From NCBI GenBank assembly GCA_040954595.2, contig CM082585.2, positions 5,890,001 to 5,954,000 of the forward strand: a stretch of DNA of 64,000 nt, read 5' to 3'. The position numbers and the translations under genes are program-made. Position 1 is the stretch's first letter; each line of letters opens with the position of its first letter. This stretch comes from Balanoglossus misakiensis (taxonomy: Eukaryota > Hemichordata). A model generated the notes under the pieces. The model worked only from the letters and a program-made list of their open reading frames with translations, searched no databases and was not told where the DNA came from. Positions 33,533 to 47,500 of this stretch are shown one piece after another.

Positions 33533-34113
33533 GTGCGTGCAAAGCCTTTGATCGAGACCTTCAACGCGCACTCAATCATTAACTGTTTACTGGGTTTGTT
33601 GACAGATCACTAAATGTGATTGTAACACCGGTTACCCCTAGTGCTGTACGCCAATCGAGCTGTACCGTAACTAACGCGTGTGGCTGTTTGGTAAAATCAC
33701 GTGACAGCATTACACCGAGGGCCGTCAACCTCGTGTGTTTATTCTTCGGTTGACCCTTTGCCTGGTCAAGCCGACGGCCAAGTTTTATCAAATGCATGCG
33801 TTTAGCAGCAGCAACATCATCTGTCAGTACCCTCAACTACTACAAGCATACCACCGAAACAAAACGTGTCTGAATCTCGCCCAGAATATATCATGACGTC
33901 CCTTCCTTCTATAAAATTACACATGTATATCTCAATGCCCTATCAGAAAATCTTAGACCTGTTCTCAAAATTCGACTGTCATGTAAAATCGGGACTAACT
34001 TGGAGTCTTGCAGGCATCAACTGATTAACTTCAACAAAGACTATAACCTGTACCCAAAGTCACATCCTCCATCCAACAGATATAAATTCCAAAGTTACAT
34101 TTCATAGTTTTTT
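33533..34113. other. Short interval between the tandem NT5E-like genes
   Basis: About 580 bases hold the 3' UTR of copy A and the promoter of copy B. A minus-strand AATAAA (plus TTTATT) at 33738-33743 could end copy A, leaving only about 200 bases for the copy B promoter. No ORF of interest. Confidence 0.55.
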
Positions 34114-37100
34114 TTACTCTATAACCATCGTGACACAGCTAATTACGGTGACATAGATCAGCAAATCCACAAATGAAAATTTCAGATTGCTCAGAGCTGA
34201 ACTGATAACAGAAGAGCCGTCATCATAGAACGTGATTCTGCCCTCAATGCCGGCGTAGACAGGTGTGATGGTTGAGATATATGCAGATATGATGTCCACT
34301 TCCGGGTCACCTGTTACGGATGGAAAACAAAAGGGTCAAGACAGGTCAGGCTTAATTCCATGACGTAGATGTATCTGGTCTGACTCTGCTTTTGAATATT
34401 GAGTGTGAAGGGCTTAGAGACCCATGTCTATATAAAAATAATCAACAAAATATTAATTATCAGTTTATCGTCGTATGTTCTCGTTTCTCTATCTTTCCCC
34501 CGAGGATGTGCGTGATGATGTGGCATTATCTGTGGGGGGGTCTACATTGGAGATCATTCACGTAGGATGTGCCTCACAGATAATAATTGTAACAGTTTCG
34601 CACGAAATCACAGGACATACATGTTGAAAAAGTATAACTTTCGCTAAAATGTCATAAAAATTCCCAAAACCCATTGTAAATCTGCAAAAAATGTACATTA
34701 CTTTCTGTTATTGTTTTCTTACCTGTAATTTGATTGATCTTGTTGTCAGCAACCATATTAAACCCCCCGCCGCCAGATGCAAGGTAGCTACTGCAAATTA
34801 TCGTGTATGTAGCCTCCGTGTCCACATCTATGAATTCTGGAAAATCGCAGTCAGTGCACATTACCTGTGCTTTCACAACACGTTCATTGGTCTGTCTCCT
34901 CGTATCATATATAACACGTAAACCTGAGGGAGAGAGTGAGGGGTGGGGATGAGAGAGAGAGAGTGTGTGTGAGACAGAGACAGAGACAGAGAGACAGAGA
35001 ATTGAAGTCATGGTTACGCTTACAGTTGGTGTATGTATGTCACAGACAAGGAAAACAACAGCATTTCTCCACCGTGAGTACGTCCATCCCCCCCACCCCC
35101 GTACACGTCACCTCCCTTAAAATGACATGCGCTATTTTTGGTCTCTTTCGCACATGTCCATGGTTAATTTCTTAAAGGAAGCATGAATCATAATTGATTA
35201 TTTAGACCACTCTCTCGGCATCTATTTCAGGCTTCTGAGGATGGAAACCCGTTCGAGTGTGCATGTTTCCCTGACTGCGGGCGTGAACCCCCGAGAGGTG
35301 TCAATACCGAGCTGACACCGGATGATGACGACATTGAAGAAGGGATGCCTGCTCACCTGACATTTGCAGGAAGCCATAATGTAACGTTTCGCCGTCATAC
35401 TGTGCAACGGAATGTTCCAGTGCGCCCAGAAGGTGTCTCCCTTGTATGTCCAACAGATCCAGAGTATCCTCGTACGGCAAAACATTCATAACATCACCCG
35501 TTGTAACGTTTCCTGCACGAATGAAGTAGAACCTTACGCATGGTGGAATTAAGCAATAATAACTCAATAGTTCATCTGCATTCTTTGATTTTAGTCAGAT
35601 TGCAGCATAGTCTCGGTTACCCAGACTCCTCTGCTTCTTCCGGAAGAAGCAGAGGAGTCTGGGTAACCGAGACCAGTTGGAGCATGGTCAAACCAGGTTG
35701 TTTAATCATAGGCCTACATTGTGCTATGAAATACAGACTCACAATTTCCTTATTTTACTTTCAAACGTTTTGATTGGTCCATTTAGATGAGCTGCAGCTT
35801 ACTGATTTGCATATAAAAATGGCTGTGTCGTCGCACCCGTTTACTCTGCTCCCAACGCAAAAGTATCGTGATATGCGCACATGTGTATTAGAATCTCCAA
35901 AAGTGAGAATGGGACCAAACGAGGCAGCTATTGGTCTTTAACAATTATGTTATCCATGTGTTATGACCATTCGTGAATGTATGGTCATATTTATTTGGCA
36001 TTCATACCTTGATAAATTGAGTCGCCCATGCTTCCACTGTCGTATACCATGGCATTCACGTCAGTATACCCGAGCTTTTTGTAATAATGTACACCAGCAT
36101 CTGTTATCAGGTTGCCTAGGTTACACTCTTGCAGACGACACGTCTGCGCACTGCCATCCAGAAGCACGTGGCTGTAACCAATAACCTCTGACGTCACAGA
36201 GTGGATGGTTGATTTCCACGTCTCCAGCTCATCAAGAGTGTCTTGATCTTGGCAATGAATATACATGTACATGTAACAGAACCAAAGAACCACACGCCAA
36301 TGAGTGTTAATATGTTTTGGTTTCGTGATGCCAAAGCAAATAGCGATACGATAGTTTAAAGGTACATTTATCTTTACACATATAAACAAATCCGATGGTT
36401 GCCTTGTTAGTGTTCAGTACCTTCGTCGACATTATTATCCAACAGTATGGGATTACTGTCCTCTTTCCAAGATACCACGTTTCCATCGTCATCGAAAGTG
36501 ACCTGGAAGTATCCTAAATATTTGCCGAAGCTTTGGGCTGTAACCACCGGGACAGCGACAGAAGGGTCATGGACCGACTTGACGACAGTTGGGTAAGCGC
36601 CCTCAACGAGATCCTCGTCTTCGGGGGCGGGTGGAACGCCTGAAAACAGGAAATTGCTGCAATGAAACCTGTGTCCAAACGGAACATGTTTTATCCGAGT
36701 CTCTCCATAAGCGGTGTGAGGAAGTTTCTTTTCTATTCACATTAAGAAGCCTGGGAACAAAACTTCTAAGAAGATTCTTTTCTGGTTTACCTGTATACAG
36801 CAAAGAGTGCGAATGTCCACCAACGACCACATCCACCCCCGCCACCTGTTCAGCGATCTCCTTGTCTTTGGAATACCCAGAATGCCCAAGTGCGATTATT
36901 TTATCAATCCCATCAGCCTTTAGTCTGTCCACTTCCGCTTGCACGCTTTCCACTTCATCGTAAAAAATTAGTTCACCTGGAGATTAAATTTGAATATGAT
37001 GCAGATATCTTTCTCGGTGCGATGTATCACTATTAATTTCAAAATCCCAAATAGCTTTAGAATTTATTAATCAGTGTTTACCGTTTATTCATTTTGGCGA

Positions 37101-38230
37101 GATTTTTACTCTCCTAGAAACGGGATGGAAGTTGTGTGTGGTTTCCCGTTGATCCACTATCCACGCGTAGAATAACTTAAACGGTGTCTTGTATCAAACA
37201 TAAGTAATGGAAAATGGGCAGCGAGAGAGAGACTTTGTCCCGTTTTAAGTTCGACATTGTGTGCTGTGACCTACCGGTTGGGGTGGTATGCGGCACGTAG
37301 GTATAGCCCACTATTCCGATTCGCTGGCCGTCGATGTTGATCACAGTAGATGGAGTGAACAGCCCATCGATGGTGGGTTCTTGGCTGGCGTCGATGTTCG
37401 CACTGATCACCGGGAAGGTGACGTTATTCAGGAACGGAACCAGCCCCGAGACGCCGTTGTCAAATTCGTGGTTTCCCAGGCACTGAAAGAACGGGGGTGG
37501 TAACATACTCGTCGAATATTTCACTGAATTTGGCGTCTTTTCACTCACTGAGAGTGTATACAATACTGTTTTGATCGTCCGCAATCGTCAGTTTGTTCAG
37601 AGTGGTTCAATATTCATTATTCTATTTTCTTTATAAACGTTGAAGTTCTGGTTGGGTACATGTTTTTCAAATTATACACGTCACGGTCAACCTTCACTGA
37701 CAAGCAAGATAGATTTATTACCAGAAAAGTACGATCTAGTTGACCTTGTCAATAAAATAGTGAATGTCTTAGACGTCGACTGTAAGCGTGTGTATACGTG
37801 CGCTACAGATTAACAGTCACAACACCATTGACACGATCTAAATCAGACAGAACTCGGCGTGAAACTTTGCGTGCAGTCACAGACTTACCATGCAGTCGTA
37901 TCGTAAGTAATTCATGAAATACGAACTGGCGGCGCCCTTGAAGACGAAGAACCAGGTCGTGCCTTGAAAGTGGTCGCCGGCATCTATTAAAATCACGTTA
38001 GGGTCTGTGGTCCTTATCTCCGATACTTTGGTCGCCAGTCTAGCGATTCCACCGTAGCACTCGCCCCGCGCCTGCTCCTGTTCCGTGCAAGTGCCGCCGT
38101 TTTTGTTGATGGCTTCAAACCGTTGGTGGTAGTCGTTGGTGTGCAGTATAGTGAGAGTCCAGTCCGCCAGGGTGAATGTTAGTAAACTGGAAACGACCAG
38201 CAGAATGAACAGAGAGCCTTCGGTTGTCAT
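34114..38230 (-). CDS. Ecto-5'-nucleotidase-like protein (CD73 family), tandem copy A
   Basis: Eight exons, 582 aa. Exons, 5' to 3': 38230-37889, 37482-37275, 36976-36791, 36639-36421, 36247-36008, 35512-35357, 34923-34723, 34310-34114. Exons 3-7 have exactly the same lengths as in copy B (186, 219, 240, 156, 201), so the pair arose by tandem duplication. Signal peptide LFILLVVSSLLTFTLA, metal-site motifs HTNDYH, DAGDHFQG, GNHEFDNG, GHSGYSKD and VGGHSH are all present. The C-terminal domain retains TCRLQECNLGN and YLASGGGGF. The canonical NGGGIR motif is DSGSMGDS at residues 388-395. A hydrophobic tail (FVDLLIYVTVISCVTMVIE) fits a GPI-anchor signal. Start chosen at 38230 (MTTEGSLF, shared with copy B); an in-frame ATG at 38263 is the alternative. 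Its intron 5 contains a perfect palindrome. Confidence 0.93.
34951..35000. repeat. Purine-rich GA / ACAGAG repeat tract
   Basis: GAGAGAGAG, then GTGTGTG, then ACAGAG units in intron 6 of NT5E-like copy A, about 30 bases upstream (transcript sense) of the acceptor for the exon at 34923. On the transcribed strand it is CT-rich and may serve as an extended pyrimidine tract. Confidence 0.8.
35610..35673. repeat. Perfect 64-bp palindrome
   Basis: The 32-base arm starting GTCTCGGTTACCCAGACTCC at 35610 is followed with no spacer by its exact reverse complement, ending ...GGGTAACCGAGAC at 35673. All 32 pairs match. It sits in intron 5 of NT5E-like copy A and has no counterpart that I saw in copy B. 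It could extrude as a cruciform. The origin is unknown; a pair of fused element ends is one possibility. Confidence 0.95.
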
Positions 38231-40880
38231 CTCGTTGAAGTTAAGTACCTGGGTGTAGTACAAACGCGGGTGTAATAAACTTCGCCAAAATAGAAACCCT
38301 AGGTGACCTTATCAGTTAGAAGTAAAACGACCGTAATTGTTATGAGAAAGCAATTTGTCACGGTTTTAATCAGTAAATTGTGTTTGTTGTTGTATTACAA
38401 ATCAGTGTTTCAATGAAAATGGTGTACTTGAAAATGAGGTCATAAGGAAAGGCGTGTCTACAAAATGGCGATCCTCTTATGCGCATGTGCGTATTTACTA
38501 ACATTATGCCCAATCCAAATGTTCTCCAAATTTTGCGCCCGATGTTAAAATAGTAGACTGTCTTCGCTTCCTTCCATATCGCACGCACACGTTATAAAAG
38601 TAGACTTCAGTTTTGTCCCTTCCCTTCACGATTGGCACATGCGCACTGTAATAGGAGATTATCACGAATTATATTATACCAGTATATTGATGGTGTAAAT
38701 CATATAGAGAAAAAGAACATGCAAAATGGCGCGGTACTGCTTTCTTGCACATGTAAAGTGTCCGACAGAGGACATACATGTACAGTTTTTATCATCCACG
38801 CCCTCCATGCGCGGCACCAAAACTGTGAGATGACAGCCTGTTTAACAAGAACGCCATTTCCCCACATTTACTTCACCCACCTGACTTGACTGCACAAATT
38901 CCCCACGACGGAAATAAGTACATGTACATGTACACCAAGTATCATCCACTCCAGAGCACTCTCATACACATATGCGGAACACGTCACTTTCTCGTCACCA
39001 CGCTACTCAACGCCAAGTAAACACAAATAAACTCTCGACATTTTCTGGTTCCATAGTACACGTGAACCCATTCACCCAACTTCAGACGGGCTGTCATAGA
39101 ACTATCAAGAGAAAATTCAGACCCCACCTTTTGAGACGACACCCCTTTCGGGACAAAACCGTGTCATTGTGCATGGTCGTGGTATTATTATGATGCTTAT
39201 ACAGAGTGAATGAAAATCACAGTGAAGATCGTTGACTAATACACAACTAAAGTTCATCAGTTCTGCACCAGCTCTGGTGTATGTCTGACCAACAGGCCGT
39301 GTACAGCAATATGGAACATGCAGCTGTCTCAGTGACAGAACGGACCTGCAGTAGACCTGTGACTACAGGTCAGACCTGCCACGGCCGGGTCTGATCTGAC
39401 AGACTGTTATTTTATCGGTGTCGTTGGAGATATTTATTTTCTCCGTGACTTTTGGCACCGGCCGAAATTCACGAAGAAAACATAAACTTCCAACTACACC
39501 GATAAAATAACACACAGCCACACTGAAATTCCCTTCCTTGTTCAAGCGATAGTGGCAATGATTTTGAATGAAGATGACCACCGCTAGGAAAGTCTCAATG
39601 TCAGGATTTGTGCGGCCGAAATCTCATTTGCAAATGCAAATGCAGTTGTCTCAATACAGTTGACAGGGTACTTGACACTTTGAGCTCTATACGTGATAGC
39701 TAATGAACTCGTTTTGTCGATTAGGCGTTATAAAAAAACGCGAGTTTCTTTTCACTTTACACTTATCACACGGCCTGAACAATAGACTATACTGAAGAGA
39801 GAGTTGTGGGTAATAATCCACTGCGATCCAGGGTCCGCTCTCTGATTGGCTGACATGGTCTTTCCGAAAGGCTTGCTGCTGTGTGTCCAACAACGAGGTG
39901 CCAGAGCAATCCCAGGTGTCAGTGTAAATGGTGATTGACACTGTTTTTCCAGAATTCGATGCTGCAAACCATAATTAGTTTTCTCACGCCGAGAAAACAA
40001 CTTACTGTGTGCGGACCCGGTGGTGTGACCCGGTCATTTTGGGCGCTGACAATTTCCTTTGCCAGGCCATTTTGGTGAATTAGCTTGAGAGATCTGGTTT
40101 TACTCGTACACCACTTATCTCTCATTGCTTTGCTTCTTACTTGAAATTCCGACAGGGATTCTGTGATTTCATATATTTCGCAAATAAAACTTCATACAGA
40201 TACACATATTGACACACACACACACACACATGACAGGCCTACACACAGACCAAGACGTAGGAAATTTGTGCAACAGACCACGACGCTCACCGGCCAAAAA
40301 CGCTTGAACAAAAAAAAATAGCTGGCAAAAAGCAAAATTCTCCAAAGATGTCACTTAATTCAGTTCAGTTATGTTTATGCCCGCAGCTATGCTAAAATTA
40401 CTAAATTTGGAGGTTACGAAACGGCCAAACACATCAGCGCGGGACTACTTTTCTCCTCCCAGTTTTAATAAAGCGTTTTAAATTAACGTTGGTCAGTCGC
40501 GTCATATGCATGTTGCACTAGTGAACTATTCCTCAAGCGCAATAATTCAATTATTTCAGCAAATAGAAAAAATGTTTTTGTAATTATTGCAAGACCTTAT
40601 TAGGCCTAGCTTCTATGGTGTGTATAATTAAATGAGTTACAATTGTTTTGGCACGTTTTTTTAAATATGTAAATTTCATTGTTTTCGTCGACGGACTTCG
40701 CAGTTTGTTTAATTAGCACCTAATTCACCGTAATAACGGTAAGAAAAGACCCCCTACGGTGATATTAATTGCAAGTGCTACCATGACGTCATATAGTGTC
40801 ACATTCTTCGGCGACAAATTTGTGAGCACGAGGGTATAAAAATGGGCAGATGAATCGACGCTGACACAACCAATGCGGAC
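38231..40880. other. Divergent promoter interval between NT5E-like copy A and the metalloprotease
   Basis: About 2.65 kb between two genes that read outward. A TATA box for the plus-strand gene is at 40835. Several 60-90 aa ORFs (39363-39581, 39687-40125, 40169-40354) are on the minus strand and match nothing I recognise. A short CA repeat lies at 40214-40230. I see no further gene. Confidence 0.55.
40835..40841 (+). promoter_or_regulatory. TATA box of the modular metalloprotease gene
   Basis: TATAAAA in a GGG-TATAAAAA context, 40-46 bases upstream of the chosen ATG at 40881. With a start site about 30 bases downstream, the leader would be only about 15-20 bases. A short out-of-frame ATG at 40873 (ATGCGGACATGA) would precede the main start if transcription begins upstream of it. 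Confidence 0.6.
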
Positions 40881-43800
40881 ATGACGAGGGATAGAAGCGT
40901 CTCGCGGCCGCTCGGCGGCATCACACTGTTCTTGGTGATTTCCTGCGCGGTGGCTATCGCTGCAAGCGATGAGGTAAGTCCCATCCAACCGATGTCAAAC
41001 GGGACGTTTATGTTGTAGTATTTTATGGGGAATGCGCCCGACACTGTAAGTGTAATAATCACGGTGTACGGTGTGGAGTAACGGTGACCGTGCTGTATAT
41101 ATAGAGGAACTGTGGTTCGACATGAAATTGCCGGATCGGTGCGTATGTCACTGCATTTCACTGATATTCGGGAGATTTTTTGAACCGGTCCGTGTTGTGA
41201 TGAAGAATCGTTCCTTCTGCGAACAAACGAAAAATTTATGATGAGATCTGCAGGAAGGTATGGGACTGGGAGTGCTGCACGTTGCAACGCCTACATATTG
41301 TAAATTCGGACACTCGTGCGCGTCGGCCAGACTGAGTATCAGTACCATGGGCCAGTTATCGTGTGACAGAAAAGTTGGGTTGGACTTGGAAAGCTTTGTC
41401 AGCATTGATCATTACTACAAATATATATAGCCAGAAAGCGACACAGCTATCAACTTTTTCCCAGTGAGACCCAAGGCAGATCGTCCGAGATATTGAATTA
41501 TGCAAATGCATTGGCTGCATGCGACTGTATCATGTTAACGGCTCAACTTTTTCCACTTATTTTTAAACATCGACATTCGTCAGAATGCTTCTCAACTGAG
41601 TCATACAGAACATTTGCATGCAGAACATCATCTTCATTCAGAAAATTGGATCAGTCGTCGCCGTCATCTTCATAACGTAAACAAGCAAAGCTCGCTGTAG
41701 CTTGTAGTGTAGTAGGCTGATGCGCAACTTTCTCCGCATTTGCGTCTTATGAATATTCACGAGGTTTTGATGACGTAAACCCTAAACTGTGATATAACAC
41801 ATAGAACCGACCCTGGATATACAGAATTCCCCACGTCCTGTTTTATCAGTTGCTAAACTAGAATACAGGCTATCCAATTTAAACAACTTTTCTTCAAAAG
41901 CGCAATTTTTTTAATACTGGCATTATATACGCAAAATTGGTCTTTTTTTCACCCACACAGCAATGGTTGCCTAGGGATACGGTCAAGAGGTACGCAAGAG
42001 CCGCGGGAATAGACGATGGTAAGGGGATAAGTTGACTTTTTTGTATAAATTTTGGTGATCATTATTTTTAGCCACGTTGGTGTTTTTCGCTGGTAAGATT
42101 AAATGAATGGTTCATACCAGCAACATTGCATTTTTTTCTTACTGATGTCCAAAACACTTTTCATGCAACAATTCGAAGTGCAATGCACATGTTTGTGGGA
42201 AAGTGACACGTGAAACTAAAGTATATCAGCCTGGCAATATGAACAAACCCCTATGCGGCCATTTTGGCCACTTTTTCGCAATGCATGCAGGGCAAAATGC
42301 CCGGATGATTACGAAAAAGTTTCGGAGTTACAGATGAAAGTCAATGCGTGCTGCTTAGATGAAAGGTTATGTCAGAAACATATGGTCTAATGTAACCACT
42401 TCGGACATTGAAGTAGACTTTATTGCACGTTTTTGATATTTAGGTTTTGACTTTCAGGCGATCACAGTTACGACATCGTTTATCCCAGGATTAGCAACCG
42501 ATGGAAAAGAGAGGGCGCTGTCAGTGATGATGACGTAGAAGACCACCTGACAGTGGAGGCATTCGGTGACACGTTGAATCTACGCCTGAAGCGAAGTGAC
42601 GGTAAATATGCGAAGAAGTGGTTTATAGTGCATATATATAGTACTGTAAAGCTATATTGGCCTACCAGTATTAAGCGTACAAAGAATCTCTAGTCTACGA
42701 CAGAAAGTAGACGTAGTAAAACTTAGAACGATAAGAGAGGAATCACATCGTTTGAAAAGCGCATATTCTAAGTGGACAAAAATTGTCAGTCGGAATATTT
42801 TTCAGCGTAGCATTGACTGAAGATAATGCCATTAATGAACATTGCATTTTATTGTCTGATTTCGTAACAATATTTGACACGGGATAGGCTTTCCCATTTT
42901 CAATGTTCATTGTATAAACCTGTCTCCAATCGTTCTTGTTCGCACTCAATGTGTCCGAGTAAAAGTACATTGTTTTCATTCTCTGTACAGATTTCTTTGT
43001 GACTCCATTCGTGGAATACTGTGGCGACGGTGGCATCGTTTGGGACAAGTTTCCGGTGGACGTCGACAAATCTTGTTATCACAGTGGTTACATCACCGGC
43101 GTTGAGAACTCCTTGGTGGCTATTACAGTTTGTGAAGGATACGACGTGGTATGTTAATTTCCCGGTATTTTAATATTATATCATCGGGTCGAATTAATAA
43201 TGAAAAATATGGCGTTTGTCCATCATGGTATTCTCGTGTCGCAATGAAATGTAATGGGCTTTGATGTTATTCATATCGAAACACGAACAATAGGCATTCT
43301 GTGACGGGCCAATTTAGTACCACCGGAACATGTAACCTATTCACTGCGAATTCGATCGCACGAAAACTGATGCACCGACAGTGACTGTGTTTAGTACATC
43401 TGTAGTATTGAATGGGTATTGGAATATAAAAAGATACCTTGACAGCATTTAAATCAGTCCTGTGCAGATGTCCGACTCCTGTCATTCGTTCAGATGGTGA
43501 ACTCAGTGTGTGTACTGCTCGCAAAACACACCTTGCTTTAATAGTACTTCTTGTATCCACCAGACTGGTTGGCTTGTCGGCAACTACACCCTCTTTCTGC
43601 ACCCGATTCAAAATGGCGACATTCCCGCGAGGCGAAGACGAGACACTGACGACCAACCCCACATCGCGTTTAAGGTGCACGGTGACCCGACCGACGATTT
43701 TGTCAACGACTTTGTCTTCCCGCCAAACGCTGACATTGAAGGTAAGCGTGTCTTAGCCATTCATAGCTACAAAATACTTACGTTAATTTTAACAAGTTCA

Positions 43801-44467
43801 AATTATTTGCCGATTTATCGTGATCTGTTACCGACTACAGAACGATCAACCTGAGTTTTCCATGTAATTTAGGTTTAAATTTGCATAAAAACGGCATGTT
43901 TCACCACTTGAATACTCACTTCCGTTATGCAGATGAATTGGAGTTGGCCCAGGCTAATCGGGAGCGTGATTTGGGGGGCGCCCTCCGACCAATTTACGTG
44001 GAACTGATGGTGGCGGTTGACAAGACTGCACAGGAGAAACTCGGAAAGAACACAGTGCCTCACATACTGGCCATGGTCAATTTGGTAAGTAGATTAACTT
44101 AGACATATTACTCGCCTTCATGAATATCATGTAGGAAATCGGTCATTTTCGGTCGCTGTTTTAAATTTAAAAGATAGAACAATTTCACTATTTCTGTGAT
44201 TATTTTTCCGCTACATCCCAAACCACAGGGACAAAATGGGCGCTTAACTTCTAGTATCTGGGGATACCAGTACTAACGATTTGGTTGGTGACAGATTATA
44301 TAGTTTGAGTTTACATTATTGTCTTTCCTTCTGATTCAAGGTTGCCACGGCTTATAAACACCCAACAACCGAGGAAATGGATATAAATATTCGATTGGTC
44401 AGATTGATTTTGGTGGATGAAGACAAGGTAAAATATCATTGAAGTGGACGACGACGACGACGACGAC

Positions 44468-44524
<57 letters not shown>

Positions 44525-47500
44525 ATTTGTTGCTTCTTTTTTTAACTTACTCTAATTCTCCCATTTATTGTCAATATTCAACTTTCAGTGCAAGCCTTTT
44601 CTGGACGTTTCCCAAGATGTCTACGAACGGCTGAGCCTCTTTAAAAGTTGGGCGAACGCCATCAACGTTGAAGATGACGACGATCCTCTGCATTTCGACT
44701 ATGCCTTCTTTTTCACAAAGTAATTATTCCAACTTTTGCGGATCATACAACCTATAAACATTTATAAGCTCCGGTTTTGGGAAATCTTGAACATTTTTAA
44801 ATGCACAAGTGTTCTATCTATATACGGATACTAATGTGAGTTTATTTGTTTCCACAGCAAAGACTGGGTCAATTCGGGCGTCGGCGGTTTGGCCTACGTG
44901 GGTGGAATGTGTACATCTTATTCCGCCGGACTCTGTGGTATTAGTACTTATGTTAGTTGTTTTGGCCACGAAATGGGACACACGTAAGTTTTGAAAACAA
45001 AATTACATTCTCATGGTTTCTTAATTAAAACCAGTACTATTTATGTGGGGCAACAAGTAACAGAAACACAATCAAAGTTGAAATATTATATAGTTTCTTC
45101 GTTTGGTTAGTGAGCCAGTTACTGTTTGAGACCATACCAAATAATCACGTTGGTGACGGGTTGACAGTTCTGTGGGGGGGGGGGGAGGGGAACCACAGGG
45201 CATGTGGTATAATGTTTGTCTTTAAACTTTCAGCCTTGGTCTAAGTCACGACTCCTCACAATGTCCAGACTCTGAAGAAAACGGCTTCATGGCTGGTGGA
45301 TATTACAAGTTAACGGAATGCAACAGGCAGCAATTAAGGGGATATATGACGTGAGTATATAAACACTGCCAAAAGTAAGCAAGGGGCTCTGAAACGCGGT
45401 TAGATCGCCCTAGAACCTGCAATCTATATTTGAGACCGACACCCCAACAAGACTCCCGAAGGTTTCCCTGCACGGTTGGGAGACGCGACATATCCTGAGA
45501 GAGAAAAAAACACGACTTATATTCTTTGTTTCTCCACCTGCAGATCATACAATAAGCCCTCGTCGTGCCTTTACGATAAACCAATTTGTCAAACCACGTG
45601 GCCCTGGCCGGAGTATTACAACGGTGAAAGGGTGGAGTCTGGAAAGGTCTTTTCCCCGGATGTTGAGTGCAAAGCGTATTACTATGGGAAGAGTACGGGC
45701 CAGTGCCCATGGAAGACCTTAGAAGTTTTGGTATGTCTTTTATGTCTATTTGTAACGTAGTGAGAAACATAATGTCCCAATCTGATTAAAATCAGATGTA
45801 GGGAACGGCGACGTGGTTTTTTATGCTGTTTCAAAAGGAGCTCATTCGACAATGAAGATGATATTCTTGGGTTTTTTTGTGGACGCTCAATATTCTAGTC
45901 GTTCAGTGGATACTCAGTGGATAAACGACAAACGTGGCGAATATTGGTCATCTCTCTCACAGCGTATGAGTAAAATTGACTGTTATTTTTCAGGACTACC
46001 AAGACGGCGACACGTGCTACCTTTACTGTCAAATGAGCAGCGGGGAGTGCAAGTACTGGGGTAAAGCTATCGAAGGCACTCCGTGCGGGCCAGGAAAGGT
46101 AAATTTGCATATACATGTATTTGCATATTCATCATCCAATATGGCTGACATATCCTTGTGACCAGCTGATATCAATCACGTGACCGTATACCTGCTTCAC
46201 CTGTAATGTAGTTTAGCTTTCGAGTTTTCTTGCGGGATAATTGGCTACAAAGTTGAAAAGTTAAATGTACGATAAAATCTGGCCATAATCATGGTTGTTT
46301 TGGTTTGTAAAGCATGCGGGAAGCTTATTTCTTTTGGATTCTACCTCATTATCTCCCATGAATAATATCTTATTCTAACTGGTGAACCAATTCATTTTGT
46401 TCACACATTCGTAGGCGTGTTTGGCGGACGTATGCACGTGCCTGAATAAAGCAGACTGTTCTTCTTCTGAAGGCGTTGGTAAGTTGAAACATAGACTACT
46501 GTCTATGTTCTAACGAAATGTACCCAGTTGGAATTTTTCAGAGATAAAAAAATAATTACTTAACTGCATGATGCTGTACTTACCATGGAATATTTCTGTT
46601 TGAAGCTATGCCACGTCTGTTTACCTCTGTACATTGTTTCTTTTGTAGGTACAGTACCAAAGAATACCAGCTACGTACCATCGGTATTCTCAGCTGACCG
46701 CGACACAGCCGTTCAAATCTGCGACAGCCAACAGGGCTCCCTGGCCAAAATCCTGAACAAGGACACCCTCGATCACCTGATTGACATGTTGGAGGAGTTC
46801 GGACTCAGGGATAGTTTCAACTTCCACTTCGACGGGAGGCGCTATCCCCGACAGGAGAACGACTGGAGGACTGTGGACGGCGAAGTGTTGACGTACTTCG
46901 ACTGGGAATCCGGCGAACCGAACAATGCAGGCGGCCACCAGGAGTGTCTAGTGTTGTGGTAGGCCATCTTGGATTTGATTCGATGGTCATCCCATCGTCG
47001 TAAACCACGGCCTCTTTACGGCAACGGTTGTCTGATTTTCGCGGGGTTTGTTGGCGCGAAGTCATGGCTGTATGCATTGCTAGTTATCCTGCAAGAGATT
47101 GTGTAGTTTTCAGCAAGGAATATAAAGAAGTATTTCTCAGGCGAACAGCATGAGACATGATGTGAAAAGAAAGACATCTATTACAACTATACTTTCATGA
47201 ATCGGGTAATTCTCATTTGATCGCGAAATATGCACAAGCTTTATTTAACAGTCCCCACCCCGATATTTACAATGAGTTACTCCACATTTGGTACACTATA
47301 CAGTTTGTTATATGAAGTCACACAGGATTTTGACCCATTTCTTTTCTCCTGTTTGATGGACAATATTTCGATGTTTTTTGTAATTGCAGGGAGGAGATAA
47401 TGCAATTTTCTGATTATACTTGCTCGTCGTCTTCCCATTACATATGTCAAAAAGGTAAGCGTCATGCATTTATTTGTTCACAATTTTTGGCGCCAAATAA

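Noticed and set aside
38231-38263. Upstream in-frame ATG of NT5E-like copy A as the true start
   Set aside because: It would add residues before the hydrophobic signal core that have no match in copy B; the shared MTTEGSLF start is better supported.
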